From UBA6522 sp965221035 (lineage in GTDB: Bacteria; Pseudomonadota; Gammaproteobacteria; Steroidobacterales; Rariloculaceae), in assembly GCA_965221035.1 (NCBI GenBank), contig OZ244860.1, forward strand, positions 1,240,001 to 1,304,000: DNA of 64,000 nt, in the 5' to 3' direction. This document shows positions 8,095 to 17,621 of this stretch, in pieces. Under the pieces are notes generated by a model that searched no databases, had not been told where the DNA came from, and saw only the letters and a list, made by a program, of their open reading frames with translations. The position numbers and the translations under genes were made by a program. Positions within the stretch are counted from its first letter, which is position 1; each line of letters opens with the position of its first letter.

Positions 8095-9156
8095 TCAGTC
8101 GAAACTCCGCAATGCCAGACCGCAAGCCGTCATCAATCCCGAATCGGCGTGGCGCACGCCCCGGGTCTCGGCGCGGCGCGAGACGCTGACATGCCCAAGC
8201 GGGTCGACAATCTGCGCGGGGATGTCCAGCCGCGCCGAGACGGCCTCGACCGCACCCGGAAGCTTTGCGCAGCCTCCGCCCAACAGGACCTGCACGGGCT
8301 GTCTGGCGCCGTTCCGGGATGCCAGGAAGAACTGCAGTGCGCGACTGGCCTGCTGCGCGATGTCTTCAATGAAGCCGGCCAGCAATTCGGTGTCGTAATC
8401 TTCCGGCAATCCGCCAGCCTGTTTCGCATGTTCGGCCTCCGCCGGGCTGAGCCCGTAGCGCTCCTTGATGTCATCGGAGAGCTGTTGCCCGCCGAACGCG
8501 AAGTTGCGCGTATAGACGAGCTTGCGGTCGGACAGCGCGCTGAACGTCGTGTTGACGGCCCCACATTCCACCAGGGCGATCAGCTGTCCCAGCCCTCCGC
8601 CGATCATCTGATGGGCCAACAACCGGCAGGCTCGCTCCAGCGCATGGGTCTCGGGTTCCACCACCCGCGCCTCCAGCCCCCCGGCCCGCAACGCCCGCTG
8701 CCGTTGGCTGACATGCACGGAGCGCGCCGCCACCAGCAGGGCATCGAGCATTCCCGGCGCGACATCGCTGGGGCCCAATATCTCGAAATCCAGATTCGCC
8801 TCCTCCATGGGAAATGGCAGGAACTGTTCCGCCTGGTACGCGGCATGCGCCCTCTTCTCGTCGTCGCTCAACTGGCCCGGGATGCGCGACATCCGGGTCA
8901 CGACCGCTTCGCCCGCGATGGCCACGGCCGCCTCCCGGCTCCTGCTGCCGGAGCGCTTGAGCGCCCGTCGAACAGCCTTTGCCACCGCTTCAACATCAAC
9001 GATGTCCTCCGCTTCAAGGGCGCCGGATGGAATCGGCTCCGTCGCATAGGCCTGCACGCGATACGACTCCCCGAGTTGCGCCAGTTCGACCAGTTTCACT
9101 CCGCTCACGGTGATGTCCACACCCAAAATCGGACTTTTTGCCTGCCTTGAGAACAT
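8095..9156 (-). CDS. pilM: Type IV pilus actin-like ATPase PilM
   Basis: A cytoplasmic actin-fold ATPase anchoring the pilus alignment complex. The N-terminus has SPILGVDITVSGVKLVEL (phosphate-1-like motif) and a later LLGGGCAKLPG (adenosine motif). At 353 aa it has the usual length. It is the first gene of the minus-strand pilM-N-O-P-Q operon and is divergent from the PBP1A gene, as in Pseudomonas-type genomes, so the 9157-9390 gap should hold both promoters. Confidence 0.93.
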   Translation of the reverse strand: MFSRQAKSPILGVDITVSGVKLVELAQLGESYRVQAYATEPIPSGALEAEDIVDVEAVAKAVRRALKRSGSRSREAAVAIAGEAVVTRMSRIPGQLSDDEKRAHAAYQAEQFLPFPMEEANLDFEILGPSDVAPGMLDALLVAARSVHVSQRQRALRAGGLEARVVEPETHALERACRLLAHQMIGGGLGQLIALVECGAVNTTFSALSDRKLVYTRNFAFGGQQLSDDIKERYGLSPAEAEHAKQAGGLPEDYDTELLAGFIEDIAQQASRALQFFLASRNGARQPVQVLLGGGCAKLPGAVEAVSARLDIPAQIVDPLGHVSVSRRAETRGVRHADSGLMTACGLALRSFD

Positions 9157-9390
9157 GTCGGCACCTCAAGCCGGTCGTGTTGGGTTAAAATTCGAGTTGA
9201 TGCTCGAAACGCCCATGTATCCTGTCTCCCGGATGCACGGAATGCGGTTTGCCCGGGTTTCAGAACCAAAGGTTAGGCCAGCGGTCAAAGAAATACCGCA
9301 CGCAAACCTGGGCAATTGGTATTGATTTTGGGCATGGATGGCGAAAATCGGCGCACACAGGGTGCGCGCTCAAGCCTCGGGGGCTCGGCG
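9157..9390. promoter_or_regulatory. Divergent pilM / PBP1A intergenic region
   Basis: This 234-bp spacer lies between two outward-facing genes and must hold both promoters. A small inverted repeat TTCGAG-N6-CTCGAA is visible at 9191-9208. I cannot pick a convincing -35/-10 pair for either direction. Confidence 0.4.
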
Positions 9391-12024
9391 ATGCGCGGAT
9401 ACGTGAGACGCACAGGCAGCATGGTGGCCCTCATGGGCGCGGGACTGCTCGCCATCACGGCGCTCGTTTCCGGCGGCTACTTCTATGTCGCCCCGGGCCT
9501 CCCCCTGGCGGAGGAATTGCGAGACATTCGAGTTCAGATTCCGCTCGCCGTCTACAGTCGCGACGGACGGCTGATTTCCCAGTTCGGAGAACGGCGCACG
9601 CCGGTCGACATCGGGGACATGCCGCCGGTGATCGTCCAGGCTGTGCTTGCGGCGGAAGATGATCGGTTCTTCGAGCATCCGGGTATCGACTACCAGGGCA
9701 CCCTTCGGGCGATCCTTTATTTCGTTCTCAACGCCGGTGAACGCGACCAGGGAGGCAGCACGATCACCCAGCAGATCGCCAGGCAGTACTTTCTCACCCG
9801 CGATCGCACGCTGGTGCGCAAATTCAAGGAATGGATCCTGGCGGTCCGCATCGAGCGGGAATTCACCAAGGAGGAAATCCTTGACATCTTCCTGAACACC
9901 ACGTTCTTCGGCCACCACGCCCACGGCGTGGCCGCCGCCGCGCAGACGTATTTCGGCAAGCCACTTGCGGAGATCAGCCTGTCCGACGCGGCCATCATCG
10001 CCGGAATTCCGCGGGGACCCTCGATCCTCAACCCCATCACCAGCCCCGAGGCGGCCGCGCAGCGGCGGGGCTATGTCCTTCGGCGCATGCGCGAACTGGG
10101 ATACATATCCGCCGAGCAGCAGGGTGTGGCGCAGGCGGTGCCCATCGACGGGAAGCGTCATGGCACCGAGCGACAACTGGACGCTCCCTATGTGGCGGAA
10201 ATGGTGCGCTCGGAAATGATCCGCCGCTTCGGGCTCGCGGCCTATACCGCCGGCCTGAAGGTCACCACCACCATCGACAGCCGCCTGCAGCGGGCCGCCG
10301 ACGATGCGCTGCGGGGCGCGCTGATCGATTACGACGAACGTCACGGGTATCGAGGACCGCTGGCCCGCGTTCCTGCCGAAATGGTGGTCGCCCCGGCCGT
10401 GGATGGCACCGACAGCGGAACGGATCGATCAGAACCGGAAGGCGCGGGCGCGCTGTTCGGCGAATCCGCCTGGCAGGCGTTGCTTGCCGATTACGAACCC
10501 GTTGCGGGCTACCATACGGGTCTGGTGATCGGCGTGGAACCGATTCCGCGGATCGAGGCCGCGATGGCGGACACGCCGGGTGACGGAACTGAAAGAACCG
10601 TCCCGTTGGACGGCGACGCCGCGGACGATGCGGGCGCATCACAATCCGAACTGCGCGCCATCGTGTACTTCAACGACCTGGGCCGCGTGCCGGTGAGGCT
10701 TGATTCCGTTCAATGGGCCGCTCCCTATATCGACGAAAACCGCACCGGCAACCGTCCGCAGAGTGTGGCCGATGTCCTGGCTCCCGGCCATGTCGTCCGC
10801 TTCCGGGAAACCGGGCCGGGGGAATTGCGGCTGGGCCAGGTCCCGGAGGCACAGGGCGCCCTGGTCTCGCTGGACCCCATGGACGGCGCCGTGACCGCGC
10901 TTTCCGGCGGGTTCGATTTCTTTCTCAGCAATTTCAACCGCGCGACCCAGTCCCGGCGCCAGCCTGGGTCGGCCTTCAAGCCGTTCATTTATTCGGCGGC
11001 GCTCGACCGGGGCTATACCGCCGCTTCCATATTCAACGACGCGCCCATCGTTCAACCCAGCCCGGAACTGGAAGGGTACTGGCGACCCACCAACTACTCG
11101 GAAGGGTTCAATGGCCCGACCCGGCTCCGTGAGGCGTTGATCCAGTCGCTCAACCTGGTCTCCGTGCGTGTCATGCAACAGGCCGGCATCCCCCACACGG
11201 TCGACTACGTGCGACGGTTCGGATTCGATGAACTGGCCGCGCCAATGAATCCCTCCACCGCCCTGGGGGCCGGGGGCGTGGCGCCCCTGGACCTGGCCGG
11301 CGGCTATGCCACGCTGGCCAACGGCGGCTTCCATGTCGAGCCCTACCTCATTGAAAAGGTCGAGGATGCCGACGGCGTCACGATTTATTCCGCGGCGCCC
11401 TTGCTGGCCTGCGCCCGCTGCGACGATGATCTGAAACCGTCGGCGGAGGCTTCGCTGCTCGATTCCATCACCGACATATACGGCACACGCTCTCCGGCGC
11501 ACCGCATAGCGGACGCCCAGAACGTGTACCTGATGAACGACATGCTGGCGGATGTGGTTCGGCGCGGAACCGGCGTGCGGGCCTACCGTGAGCTGGGCCG
11601 ATCCGACCTCAGGGGCAAGACCGGCACCACCAATGATCGCCGCGACGCCTGGTTCGCCGGTTTCAACGGTGATGTCGTGGCCGCGGCCTGGGTCGGATTC
11701 GACCAGGAACGTTCGCTGGGCAACGGCGAGCAAGGGGCGCGCACCGCGTTGCCCATGTGGATCGAATTTATGCGGGAAGCACTGGACGGGCGTCCGCTCA
11801 ACAGCCTGGAGCGCCCCCCGGGGATCATCGAAGTACGGATCGATCCGACCACGGGGCTGGCTGCAGGCAGCAACGAGACAAGCATCTTCGAGAATTTCAG
11901 GATGGAACATGCGCCGCAGGCGCCCGCGCCACGGTTTCAGACGCCCCAGAGACCCACCGACGCGCTGATAGGCAACCCCATGCCGAATTCGGACGTGATT
12001 GCCGAACCGGAAAACATCTTCTAG
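9391..12024 (+). CDS. mrcA: Class A penicillin-binding protein 1A
   Basis: Bifunctional peptidoglycan glycosyltransferase/transpeptidase anchored in the inner membrane. After one N-terminal transmembrane helix come the glycosyltransferase motifs EDDRFFEHPGIDY (catalytic Glu near residue 89) and GGSTITQQIARQ. An OB-like region with acidic, low-complexity insertions (about residues 320-450) follows. The transpeptidase motifs are SAFK (near residue 525), SLN and KTGTTND (near 743). The ATG at 9391 gives 877 aa; the open frame extends upstream to 9316 but those codons lack a good ribosome site. Its position divergent from pilM matches ponA of Pseudomonas. Confidence 0.93.
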   Translation: MRGYVRRTGSMVALMGAGLLAITALVSGGYFYVAPGLPLAEELRDIRVQIPLAVYSRDGRLISQFGERRTPVDIGDMPPVIVQAVLAAEDDRFFEHPGIDYQGTLRAILYFVLNAGERDQGGSTITQQIARQYFLTRDRTLVRKFKEWILAVRIEREFTKEEILDIFLNTTFFGHHAHGVAAAAQTYFGKPLAEISLSDAAIIAGIPRGPSILNPITSPEAAAQRRGYVLRRMRELGYISAEQQGVAQAVPIDGKRHGTERQLDAPYVAEMVRSEMIRRFGLAAYTAGLKVTTTIDSRLQRAADDALRGALIDYDERHGYRGPLARVPAEMVVAPAVDGTDSGTDRSEPEGAGALFGESAWQALLADYEPVAGYHTGLVIGVEPIPRIEAAMADTPGDGTERTVPLDGDAADDAGASQSELRAIVYFNDLGRVPVRLDSVQWAAPYIDENRTGNRPQSVADVLAPGHVVRFRETGPGELRLGQVPEAQGALVSLDPMDGAVTALSGGFDFFLSNFNRATQSRRQPGSAFKPFIYSAALDRGYTAASIFNDAPIVQPSPELEGYWRPTNYSEGFNGPTRLREALIQSLNLVSVRVMQQAGIPHTVDYVRRFGFDELAAPMNPSTALGAGGVAPLDLAGGYATLANGGFHVEPYLIEKVEDADGVTIYSAAPLLACARCDDDLKPSAEASLLDSITDIYGTRSPAHRIADAQNVYLMNDMLADVVRRGTGVRAYRELGRSDLRGKTGTTNDRRDAWFAGFNGDVVAAAWVGFDQERSLGNGEQGARTALPMWIEFMREALDGRPLNSLERPPGIIEVRIDPTTGLAAGSNETSIFENFRMEHAPQAPAPRFQTPQRPTDALIGNPMPNSDVIAEPENIF

Positions 12025-12095
12025 TGCGGCATCGACCCGAAGTTTGCGCATGAACCGGAAAGGGCAACAATAATCCCCATCAGGTGATGATCGAC

Positions 12096-12689
12096 ATGGC
12101 CACGTCCGAGGCGCTACGGGAGCGGCTGGCGCAGGAAGCAGCCCGGCTCATGATCGAACACGGCATCCGGGACTACGGACTCGCCAAGCGCAAGGCCGCG
12201 CGCCGCCTGGGCGTACGGGCCGCGTGGGCCCTCCCGGGCAACGCCGAAATCGATGCCCATGTGTCCGGATGGCAGGAGATCTTCGAGCCGGAAACCCATG
12301 TCCATCGGCTGCGCGAACTTCGCAGTCTGGCGCTTGAGGTCATGGACGCCCTCTCGGTTTTCAATCCGCGGCTGGCGGGCCCCGTCCTGAGCGGCGCGAT
12401 CAACGTGAACTCACCAATCGAACTGCACTTGTTCACGGACGCTCCCGAAAACGTGGCCCTCGCGCTCGAAGCCTGGGGCAGAACTCCCAGGGACTGCCAG
12501 CGGCGCTATCGCTACAATGGCCGCGGCCCAACGCTGATTCCGGGCTTTCGCTTCAACTTTCGTGATCAGCGCGTCGATGCGCTGGTCTTCCCGGACAAGG
12601 GCCTGAGGCAGGCGCCGATGAGCCCGGTGGATGGCCGACCCATGCCGCGCGCGAACCGGGCCCGGGTCCGGGACCTGTTGGCGGAATAA
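12096..12689 (+). CDS. Conserved hypothetical protein, possible nucleotidyltransferase fold
   Basis: A 197-aa soluble protein. The N-terminus (ARLMIEHGIRDYGLAKRKAARRLG) matches a conserved proteobacterial family that I recognise but cannot name functionally; the middle (SPIELHLFTDAPENVALAL) resembles a degenerate nucleotidyltransferase strand-turn, which is only a guess. The ATG at 12096 is chosen because AGGTGAT at 12082-12088 closely matches the ribosome-binding consensus at 7-base spacing; GTG 12084 and ATG 12087 lie inside that box. It is convergent with gltA, leaving 23 bp between stop codons. Confidence 0.75.
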   Translation: MATSEALRERLAQEAARLMIEHGIRDYGLAKRKAARRLGVRAAWALPGNAEIDAHVSGWQEIFEPETHVHRLRELRSLALEVMDALSVFNPRLAGPVLSGAINVNSPIELHLFTDAPENVALALEAWGRTPRDCQRRYRYNGRGPTLIPGFRFNFRDQRVDALVFPDKGLRQAPMSPVDGRPMPRANRARVRDLLAE

Positions 12690-12712
12690 CGCTACATCGG
12701 CGACAGAATCGA

Positions 12713-14011
12713 TCAGCGCTGGTCCACGGGCACGTATTTCCGCTGTTCCGGCCCGATATAGAGCTGCCGCGGCCGACCGATGCGGGACTCCGGGTCCCGT
12801 ACCATCTCGCGCCAGTGCGCCACCCAGCCGACGGTTCGGGCAATGGCGAACATCACGGTGAAGATGGACTTGGGGATTCCCAGTGCCCGGTAGATGATCC
12901 CCGAATAGAAATCCACGTTGGGATATAGATTTTTCTCGACGAAGTACTCGTCATTGAGCGCGATCTGTTCCAGCTCCAGCGCCAGTTCGAACAGTGGACC
13001 GTCCTGGCTGGCGCCGGGCCTCTCCAACAGCCGATGGCACGTCTTGCGGATGATGGTCGCCCGTGGATCATAACTCTTGTAGACCCGGTGCCCGAATCCC
13101 ATCAGTCGGAACGGATCGTTCCGATCCTTGGCCCGGTCCACGTACTGCCCGATGCGGCTCTGATCGCCGATCTCCTCCAGCATGTTGATCACCGCCTCGT
13201 TGGCGCCGCCATGGGCCGGGCCCCAGAGCGCGGAGATCCCCGCTGAAATGGCCGAATAGGGATTGGTGCCGGAGCTTCCTGCGAGGCGGACCGTGGACGT
13301 GCTGCAATTTTGTTCATGGTCGGCATGAAGTATGAACAACAGGTCCAGGGCCTGCGCCGCGACCGGATCGACCTTGTAAGGAGAGGGCGGGACTGAGAAG
13401 AACATGCGCAGCAGGTTGCTGCAGTAGTCCAGTTCGTTTTTCGGATATACGAAGGGCTGCCCCAGCGAATGCTTGTAGGCCGCCGCGGCGATGGTCGGTA
13501 TCTTGGCGATGATGCGGTGCGCGAAGATGTCGCGATGCTTGGCGCTCTGTATGTCCATGCTGTCGTGGTAAAACGCCGACATGCACGCCACGACCCCCGA
13601 GACCATGGCCATCGGGTGCGCGTCGTAGTGAAAGCCGTTGAAGAACCGGCGGAACGATTCGTTGAGCATCGTGTGGGTGCGGATGGACATTTCGAATTCG
13701 GTCAGCTCCGAAGGTCTCGGCAGGTCTCCGTACAGCAGCAGATACGCAACTTCGATGAACGTGGATTGCTCGGCGAGTTGCTCGATGGGATATCCGCGAT
13801 AGCGAAGGATCCCCTGCTCGCCGTCGATGTACGTGATGGCGCTGGAGCAGGAGGCCGTGGCGACAAAGCCCGGGTCGTACGTGAAAACGCCTTGATTCCT
13901 GTAGAGTTGGGAAATATCAAGGACATTCGGTCCGGCGGTGCCGGAGCGGCTTTTGAGCGCCATTTCCGCGCCCGAATCGGCTTCAACCAGACTGTAGCGC
14001 CTCTCGCCCAT
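12713..14011 (-). CDS. gltA: Citrate synthase
   Basis: Condenses oxaloacetate with acetyl-CoA to citrate at the entry of the TCA cycle. Catalytic motifs are visible: HADHEQNCSTSTVR and WGPAHGGANEAV (the two active-site His regions), GFGHRVYKSYDPRA, and VDFYSGI (the Asp region). The ATG at 14009-14011 (MGERRYSLVEADSG) gives 432 aa, the length of the hexameric type II enzyme. The open frame continues upstream but encodes unrelated sequence. The gene appears monocistronic. Confidence 0.96.
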   Translation of the reverse strand: MGERRYSLVEADSGAEMALKSRSGTAGPNVLDISQLYRNQGVFTYDPGFVATASCSSAITYIDGEQGILRYRGYPIEQLAEQSTFIEVAYLLLYGDLPRPSELTEFEMSIRTHTMLNESFRRFFNGFHYDAHPMAMVSGVVACMSAFYHDSMDIQSAKHRDIFAHRIIAKIPTIAAAAYKHSLGQPFVYPKNELDYCSNLLRMFFSVPPSPYKVDPVAAQALDLLFILHADHEQNCSTSTVRLAGSSGTNPYSAISAGISALWGPAHGGANEAVINMLEEIGDQSRIGQYVDRAKDRNDPFRLMGFGHRVYKSYDPRATIIRKTCHRLLERPGASQDGPLFELALELEQIALNDEYFVEKNLYPNVDFYSGIIYRALGIPKSIFTVMFAIARTVGWVAHWREMVRDPESRIGRPRQLYIGPEQRKYVPVDQR

Positions 14012-14199
14012 GCGTCGTACCCTTTTCTTCGGAAATTGTTGGCCGTCCTCGGCCAGGAGAGACCTTGGGCACGGCCTGTGCGCTCTGTACGGGCAGGGCG
14101 CCGTGAAACGCATCAGAGCCCTTTAGTATAGCAGGCTCCGGCGCCGCCGGGGGGGAATAAAGGGCGAATTAAGCTGAACTTTTCTCGACTAACGCCGCC

Positions 14200-14424
14200 C
14201 TACTGTCGCTCGCGCGCAACAGACGAACGGCCAAACCGTCTGCGGAACTTGTCGACCCGTCCACCCGTGTCGATGATCTTCTGCGTGCCGGTATAGAACG
14301 GATGGCATGCGGAACAGATTTCCACCCGCAGGTCCTTGCCAAGCGTGGACCGCGTGGCAAACTCGTTCCCGCAACCGCAGGTCACCTTGATTTCAGCATA
14401 CTCCGGATGGATATCGGCTTTCAT
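14200..14424 (-). CDS. rpmE: 50S ribosomal protein L31
   Basis: A 74-aa ribosomal protein of the zinc-binding (C+) L31 type: it starts MKADIHPEY and has four cysteines (C16, C18, C37, C40) in CGCGNEF and CSACHPFYTG, expected to bind Zn2+. The ATG is at 14422-14424. The open frame continues upstream, but only this segment is L31. It is transcribed alone between gltA and rdgB. Confidence 0.96.
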   Translation of the reverse strand: MKADIHPEYAEIKVTCGCGNEFATRSTLGKDLRVEICSACHPFYTGTQKIIDTGGRVDKFRRRFGRSSVARERQ

Positions 14425-14515
14425 GGCGTGACTATCCCGCAGGAAAGGCGCGAGAGCATACTGCCACAGGCATCGGTTGACAAGACTGACTGACTGCGGT
14501 TGCTCCGGCGCCGAC

Positions 14516-14616
14516 AGTCTGGGGACGTGCCGGAACCGACAGACAGGGGACGCGCCGCAGCCGCCACGCTGGGGAGCGCCGCAGCCGCCACACAGGACCC
14601 GCGCCGCAGCCGCGCC
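14516..14616. repeat. Imperfect ~25-bp tandem repeats upstream of rpmE
   Basis: Four degenerate units of 24-27 bp lie between rdgB and rpmE, at about 14516-14540, 14541-14567, 14568-14591 and 14592-14616. Three of the four share the core GCGCCGCAGCCG and all start with a G/A-rich stretch such as AGGGGAC or GGGGAG. No function is evident. The units are contiguous, so this is not a CRISPR array. Confidence 0.6.
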
Positions 14617-14624
14617 GGACTCGG

Positions 14625-15236
14625 TCAGTCGGACCCCCTCGCATCTCGAAGCTCTCTTTCGATCTGCGCCAGCGCCCGCCCGCGGTGGCTCACGCCGTTC
14701 TTTACCTCCGCCGTCAGCTGCGCGGCGGTCGCGCCCAACCGCGGATCGAAGAAGATGGGGTCGTAGCCGAAGCCCGACTCTCCGCGCGGTTCCCGGGCGA
14801 TGGTGCCGCGCCACTGCCCGGATCCCACCAGCGGCATCGGGTCATCCCACCGTCTCAGCGCCACCACCACGCAGCAAAACTGCGCCCCCCGCCCTGTATC
14901 GGGTACCTCTTTCATCAAGTCGAGCAGCTTGGCCATGTTGGCGCTCGCCCCGCCCTTGGCAAAGCGCGCCGACCGCACGCCCGGAGCGCCATCGAGGGCA
15001 TCCACCGCCAGACCGGAATCGTCGGCGATGGCCGGAAGACCCGTGGCGGTCGCCGTGTGCCGCGCCTTCAACAGGGCATTCTCCAGAAACGTCTCGCCGG
15101 TTTCATCGGGCGATTCCAGATCGAATTCGTTTCTCGACAGCAGGACGATGCCGGTCGGTTCCAGCAAGGTCCGCAGTTCCTCGAATTTACCGGTGTTTCC
15201 GCTGGCAAGGACCCAGCGGTCGAGTGACCGCTTCAC
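14625..15236 (-). CDS. rdgB: XTP/dITP diphosphatase (RdgB/HAM1 family)
   Basis: Hydrolyses non-canonical purine nucleotides (dITP, XTP) to monophosphates, protecting DNA and RNA. Motifs: WVLASGNTGKFEEL at the N-terminus, ADDSGLAVDALDGAPGVRSA, and GFGYDPIFFDP; the C-terminal SHRGRAL is also typical. At 203 aa it has normal length. The GTG at 15234-15236 overlaps the rph stop (GTGA), indicating translational coupling with rph, a common arrangement. Confidence 0.95.
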   Translation of the reverse strand: MKRSLDRWVLASGNTGKFEELRTLLEPTGIVLLSRNEFDLESPDETGETFLENALLKARHTATATGLPAIADDSGLAVDALDGAPGVRSARFAKGGASANMAKLLDLMKEVPDTGRGAQFCCVVVALRRWDDPMPLVGSGQWRGTIAREPRGESGFGYDPIFFDPRLGATAAQLTAEVKNGVSHRGRALAQIERELRDARGSD

Positions 15237-15967
15237 CGCTTCAGGACCTCGGCCTGCGCTTCCAGGAGCTGGCCCGTCCCGGTCGAGGCCAGGTCCAGGA
15301 GCCGGTCCAGTTCGCCCCGCCGAAAGGCATGTCCCTCGGCGGTTCCCTGGACCTCGATGAATCCGCCGGCATCGTTCATCACCACGTTCATGTCGGTTTC
15401 GGCGTCGGCGTCTTCGGCATAGTCCATGTCCAGCACCGGCTCGCCGCGGTAGATTCCCACCGAAACGGCGGCGACCTGGCCGTGAATCGGGTCACTGGCC
15501 AGCTTTCCCGCCCGCAGCAACCGCTCGACCGCGAGCGCAAGCGCCACGTAGCCCCCGGTGATGGCGACCGTGCGGGTTCCCCCGTCCGCCTGCAGGACAT
15601 CGCAGTCGATGGTGATGGTGCGCTCTCCCAGGGCGGAACGGTCAACCACTGCCCGCAGGCTGCGACCGATCAACCGCTGAATCTCCACGGTCCGGCCATC
15701 CTGCCGGCCGCGGACCGCTTCCCGAAAGCGCCTCGTATGGGTGGCGCGCGGCAACATGCCGTACTCGGCCGTCACCCAGCCCTCGTTGCGCCCCTTCAGG
15801 AATGGAGGCACGCGGGTCTCGACGCTCGCCGTGACCAATACCCGGGTGCCGCCGAATCCGGCCAGCACCGAACCCTCGGCGTGGGCAACGAAGTTCGGTT
15901 CAAACCGCACCGCGCGCATTTCATCCGGCTTGCGCCCGCTGGGTCTGACCGGCGGCTTGTCCTTCAT
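15233..15967 (-). CDS. rph: Ribonuclease PH
   Basis: A phosphorolytic 3'-5' exoribonuclease that trims tRNA 3' ends. The sequence shows RPSGRKPDEMRAV at the N-terminus, HAEGSVLAGFGGTRVLVTASVE, a basic patch (RATHTRRFREAVRGRQDGRTVEIQ region), the phosphate site GGTRTVAITGGYVAL, and DLDYAEDADAE-like metal residues (DMDYAEDADAETDMN). At 244 aa it is typical. It is translationally coupled to rdgB. It is divergent from yicC, as seen widely in Gammaproteobacteria. Confidence 0.95.
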   Translation of the reverse strand: MKDKPPVRPSGRKPDEMRAVRFEPNFVAHAEGSVLAGFGGTRVLVTASVETRVPPFLKGRNEGWVTAEYGMLPRATHTRRFREAVRGRQDGRTVEIQRLIGRSLRAVVDRSALGERTITIDCDVLQADGGTRTVAITGGYVALALAVERLLRAGKLASDPIHGQVAAVSVGIYRGEPVLDMDYAEDADAETDMNVVMNDAGGFIEVQGTAEGHAFRRGELDRLLDLASTGTGQLLEAQAEVLKR

Positions 15968-16117
15968 TCTGGAACCTGGAGTGGATGGGGCGCATATCCT
16001 AACCCGCGCGCCCTACAACCGCAGCCGAGAGGACCGCGTTCAGGTTAGACTTGCGCCCCGTCCCGCCGGGAATTGAGCGGCGCGGCCCAGTCCGGATCGG
16101 CACCGACGAGTTACAAG

Positions 16118-16984
16118 ATGGCATGCAGCATGACCGGTTTCGCCAGTTCGCAGGCCTTGGCGGATCCATTTCGGCTGGTTTGGGAACTGCGCAGCGTCAA
16201 TCATCGGTTCCTGGAGATCGGAATCCGTCTCCCCGGAGAGCTTCGACCGCTGGAGCCCGCCTGCCGCGCCCAGGTCGGTGCCGCGCTGTCGCGCGGCAAG
16301 GTCGATTGCACGCTGACCTTAACCAGAATCTCGGATCACGGTCACGGACCCGAATTGCGCGAGGAAGCGATCCAGGAATTGCTGTCGCTTCAGGCGCGTG
16401 TGCGCGAACTCGTTCCCGGCGCCAGCCCGTTGTCGGTGGGCGAGGTGCTGCGTTGGCAAGGCGCGGTGAAGGAAGCCGTGATCGAGCCTTCGGCGGTGGA
16501 AGCCGGCGTGTCCGAAAGCCTGGAAGCAGCGTTGAAGGCGCTGGTCGAGGCGCGGGAACGGGAAGGGGGACGCCTGACCGCCGCGATTCGCGAGCGCTGC
16601 CTCGGCATGAAGGGCATCCTGGACACCATGCGGCCCCGTATCGGGTTGGCGGAGGAACGGTTTCGGACCAGGCTGCTGCGACGGCTCGAACAGCTCGCCG
16701 TGGACGCCGACCTCCAGCGACTCGAGCAGGAATTGGCGCAGGTTGCGCAGCGCCTGGACATCTCGGAGGAAATCGACCGCCTCAACAGCCACATGGACGA
16801 AGTGGACACGATACTTTCCCGCGACGGGCCCATGGGACGTCGGCTGGATTTTCTGCTCCAGGAACTCAACCGTGAAGCGAACACGCTGGCTTCGAAGTCG
16901 CAGGACAAGGAACTCACGCGCGGCGCCGTCGAACTCAAGGTCCTGATCGAGCAGATGCGGGAGCAGGTGCAGAACCTTGAATGA
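16118..16984 (+). CDS. yicC: YicC/YloC family endoribonuclease
   Basis: Family members have been shown to be endoribonucleases acting on RNA such as sRNA targets. The ATG at 16118 gives MACSMTGFAS, matching the conserved N-terminus (xxSMTGFA); the upstream extension to 16073 is not conserved. The C-terminal DUF1732 half includes DISEEIDRLNSHMDEV and GRRLDFLLQELNREANTLASKS. At 288 aa it is typical. The stop lies 4 bases before the chosen gmk start, and yicC-gmk adjacency is common. Confidence 0.93.
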   Translation: MACSMTGFASSQALADPFRLVWELRSVNHRFLEIGIRLPGELRPLEPACRAQVGAALSRGKVDCTLTLTRISDHGHGPELREEAIQELLSLQARVRELVPGASPLSVGEVLRWQGAVKEAVIEPSAVEAGVSESLEAALKALVEAREREGGRLTAAIRERCLGMKGILDTMRPRIGLAEERFRTRLLRRLEQLAVDADLQRLEQELAQVAQRLDISEEIDRLNSHMDEVDTILSRDGPMGRRLDFLLQELNREANTLASKSQDKELTRGAVELKVLIEQMREQVQNLE

Positions 16985-16988
16985 AGGG

Positions 16989-17621
16989 ATGGCCGCAGAC
17001 CGGCGGGGTGGATTGATCGTGATCTCGGCGCCGTCCGGCGCCGGCAAGACGACTCTGGTGCGCAAGGCGCTGAACGCACGCGAGGATCTCGATTTTTCAG
17101 TCTCCTATACCACGCGGCGTCCGCGAAGTCGGGAAACGGACGGCATCGACTATTGCTTTGTCAGCGAAAGCCGGTTCCGGGACATGATGGGCAACGATGA
17201 ATTCCTGGAATGGGCACGGGTATTCGACCACTGGTACGGCACCAGCCGGGCCTCCGTGGAAGCGCTGCGCGCCGCCGGCAAAACCGTGCTGCTTGAAATC
17301 GACTGGCAGGGCGCCGAACAGATCCGCGCGCGGGAACCTTCCGCCATGAGCGTGTTCATACTGCCTCCCAGCCGTGCCGAACTGGAGCGGCGCCTGCGAG
17401 GCCGCGGCACGGACACCAAGGAAAACATCGGCCGCCGCCTCCGCGACGCCCTGACCGACATGGCCCAGTGGGAAAATTTCGACTTCGTCCTCGTCAACGA
17501 AGATATCGACACCGCCTTGACAGAATTCGAATCGATTCTCGACGGACAAGGCGCACTGCACCGCGCGGATTCGCCGACTGTGCGGCGCAGGGCCGGGCGG
17601 ATACTGGCCGGAAGCGGCTGA
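16989..17621 (+). CDS. gmk: Guanylate kinase
   Basis: Phosphorylates GMP to GDP. It has a P-loop SAPSGAGKTTL, the GMP-binding YTTRRPRSRETDGIDY, and LEIDWQGAEQIR. The ATG at 16989 yields 210 aa; an in-frame TTG at 16977 is an alternative. It starts immediately after yicC. A 161-bp palindromic element begins 17 bp after its stop codon. Confidence 0.95.
   Translation: MAADRRGGLIVISAPSGAGKTTLVRKALNAREDLDFSVSYTTRRPRSRETDGIDYCFVSESRFRDMMGNDEFLEWARVFDHWYGTSRASVEALRAAGKTVLLEIDWQGAEQIRAREPSAMSVFILPPSRAELERRLRGRGTDTKENIGRRLRDALTDMAQWENFDFVLVNEDIDTALTEFESILDGQGALHRADSPTVRRRAGRILAGSG

Noticed and set aside
12713..14113. N-terminally extended citrate synthase from 14113
   Set aside because: The extra 34 residues are unlike any citrate synthase; the ATG at 14011 gives the normal N-terminus.
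14516..14616. CRISPR array upstream of rpmE
   Set aside because: The ~25-bp units are contiguous and degenerate, with no unique spacers and no cas genes.
14200..14814. rpmE as a 204-aa protein
   Set aside because: The frame is open upstream of the L31 ATG, but that part is repeat DNA and antisense rdgB; only 14200-14424 encodes L31.
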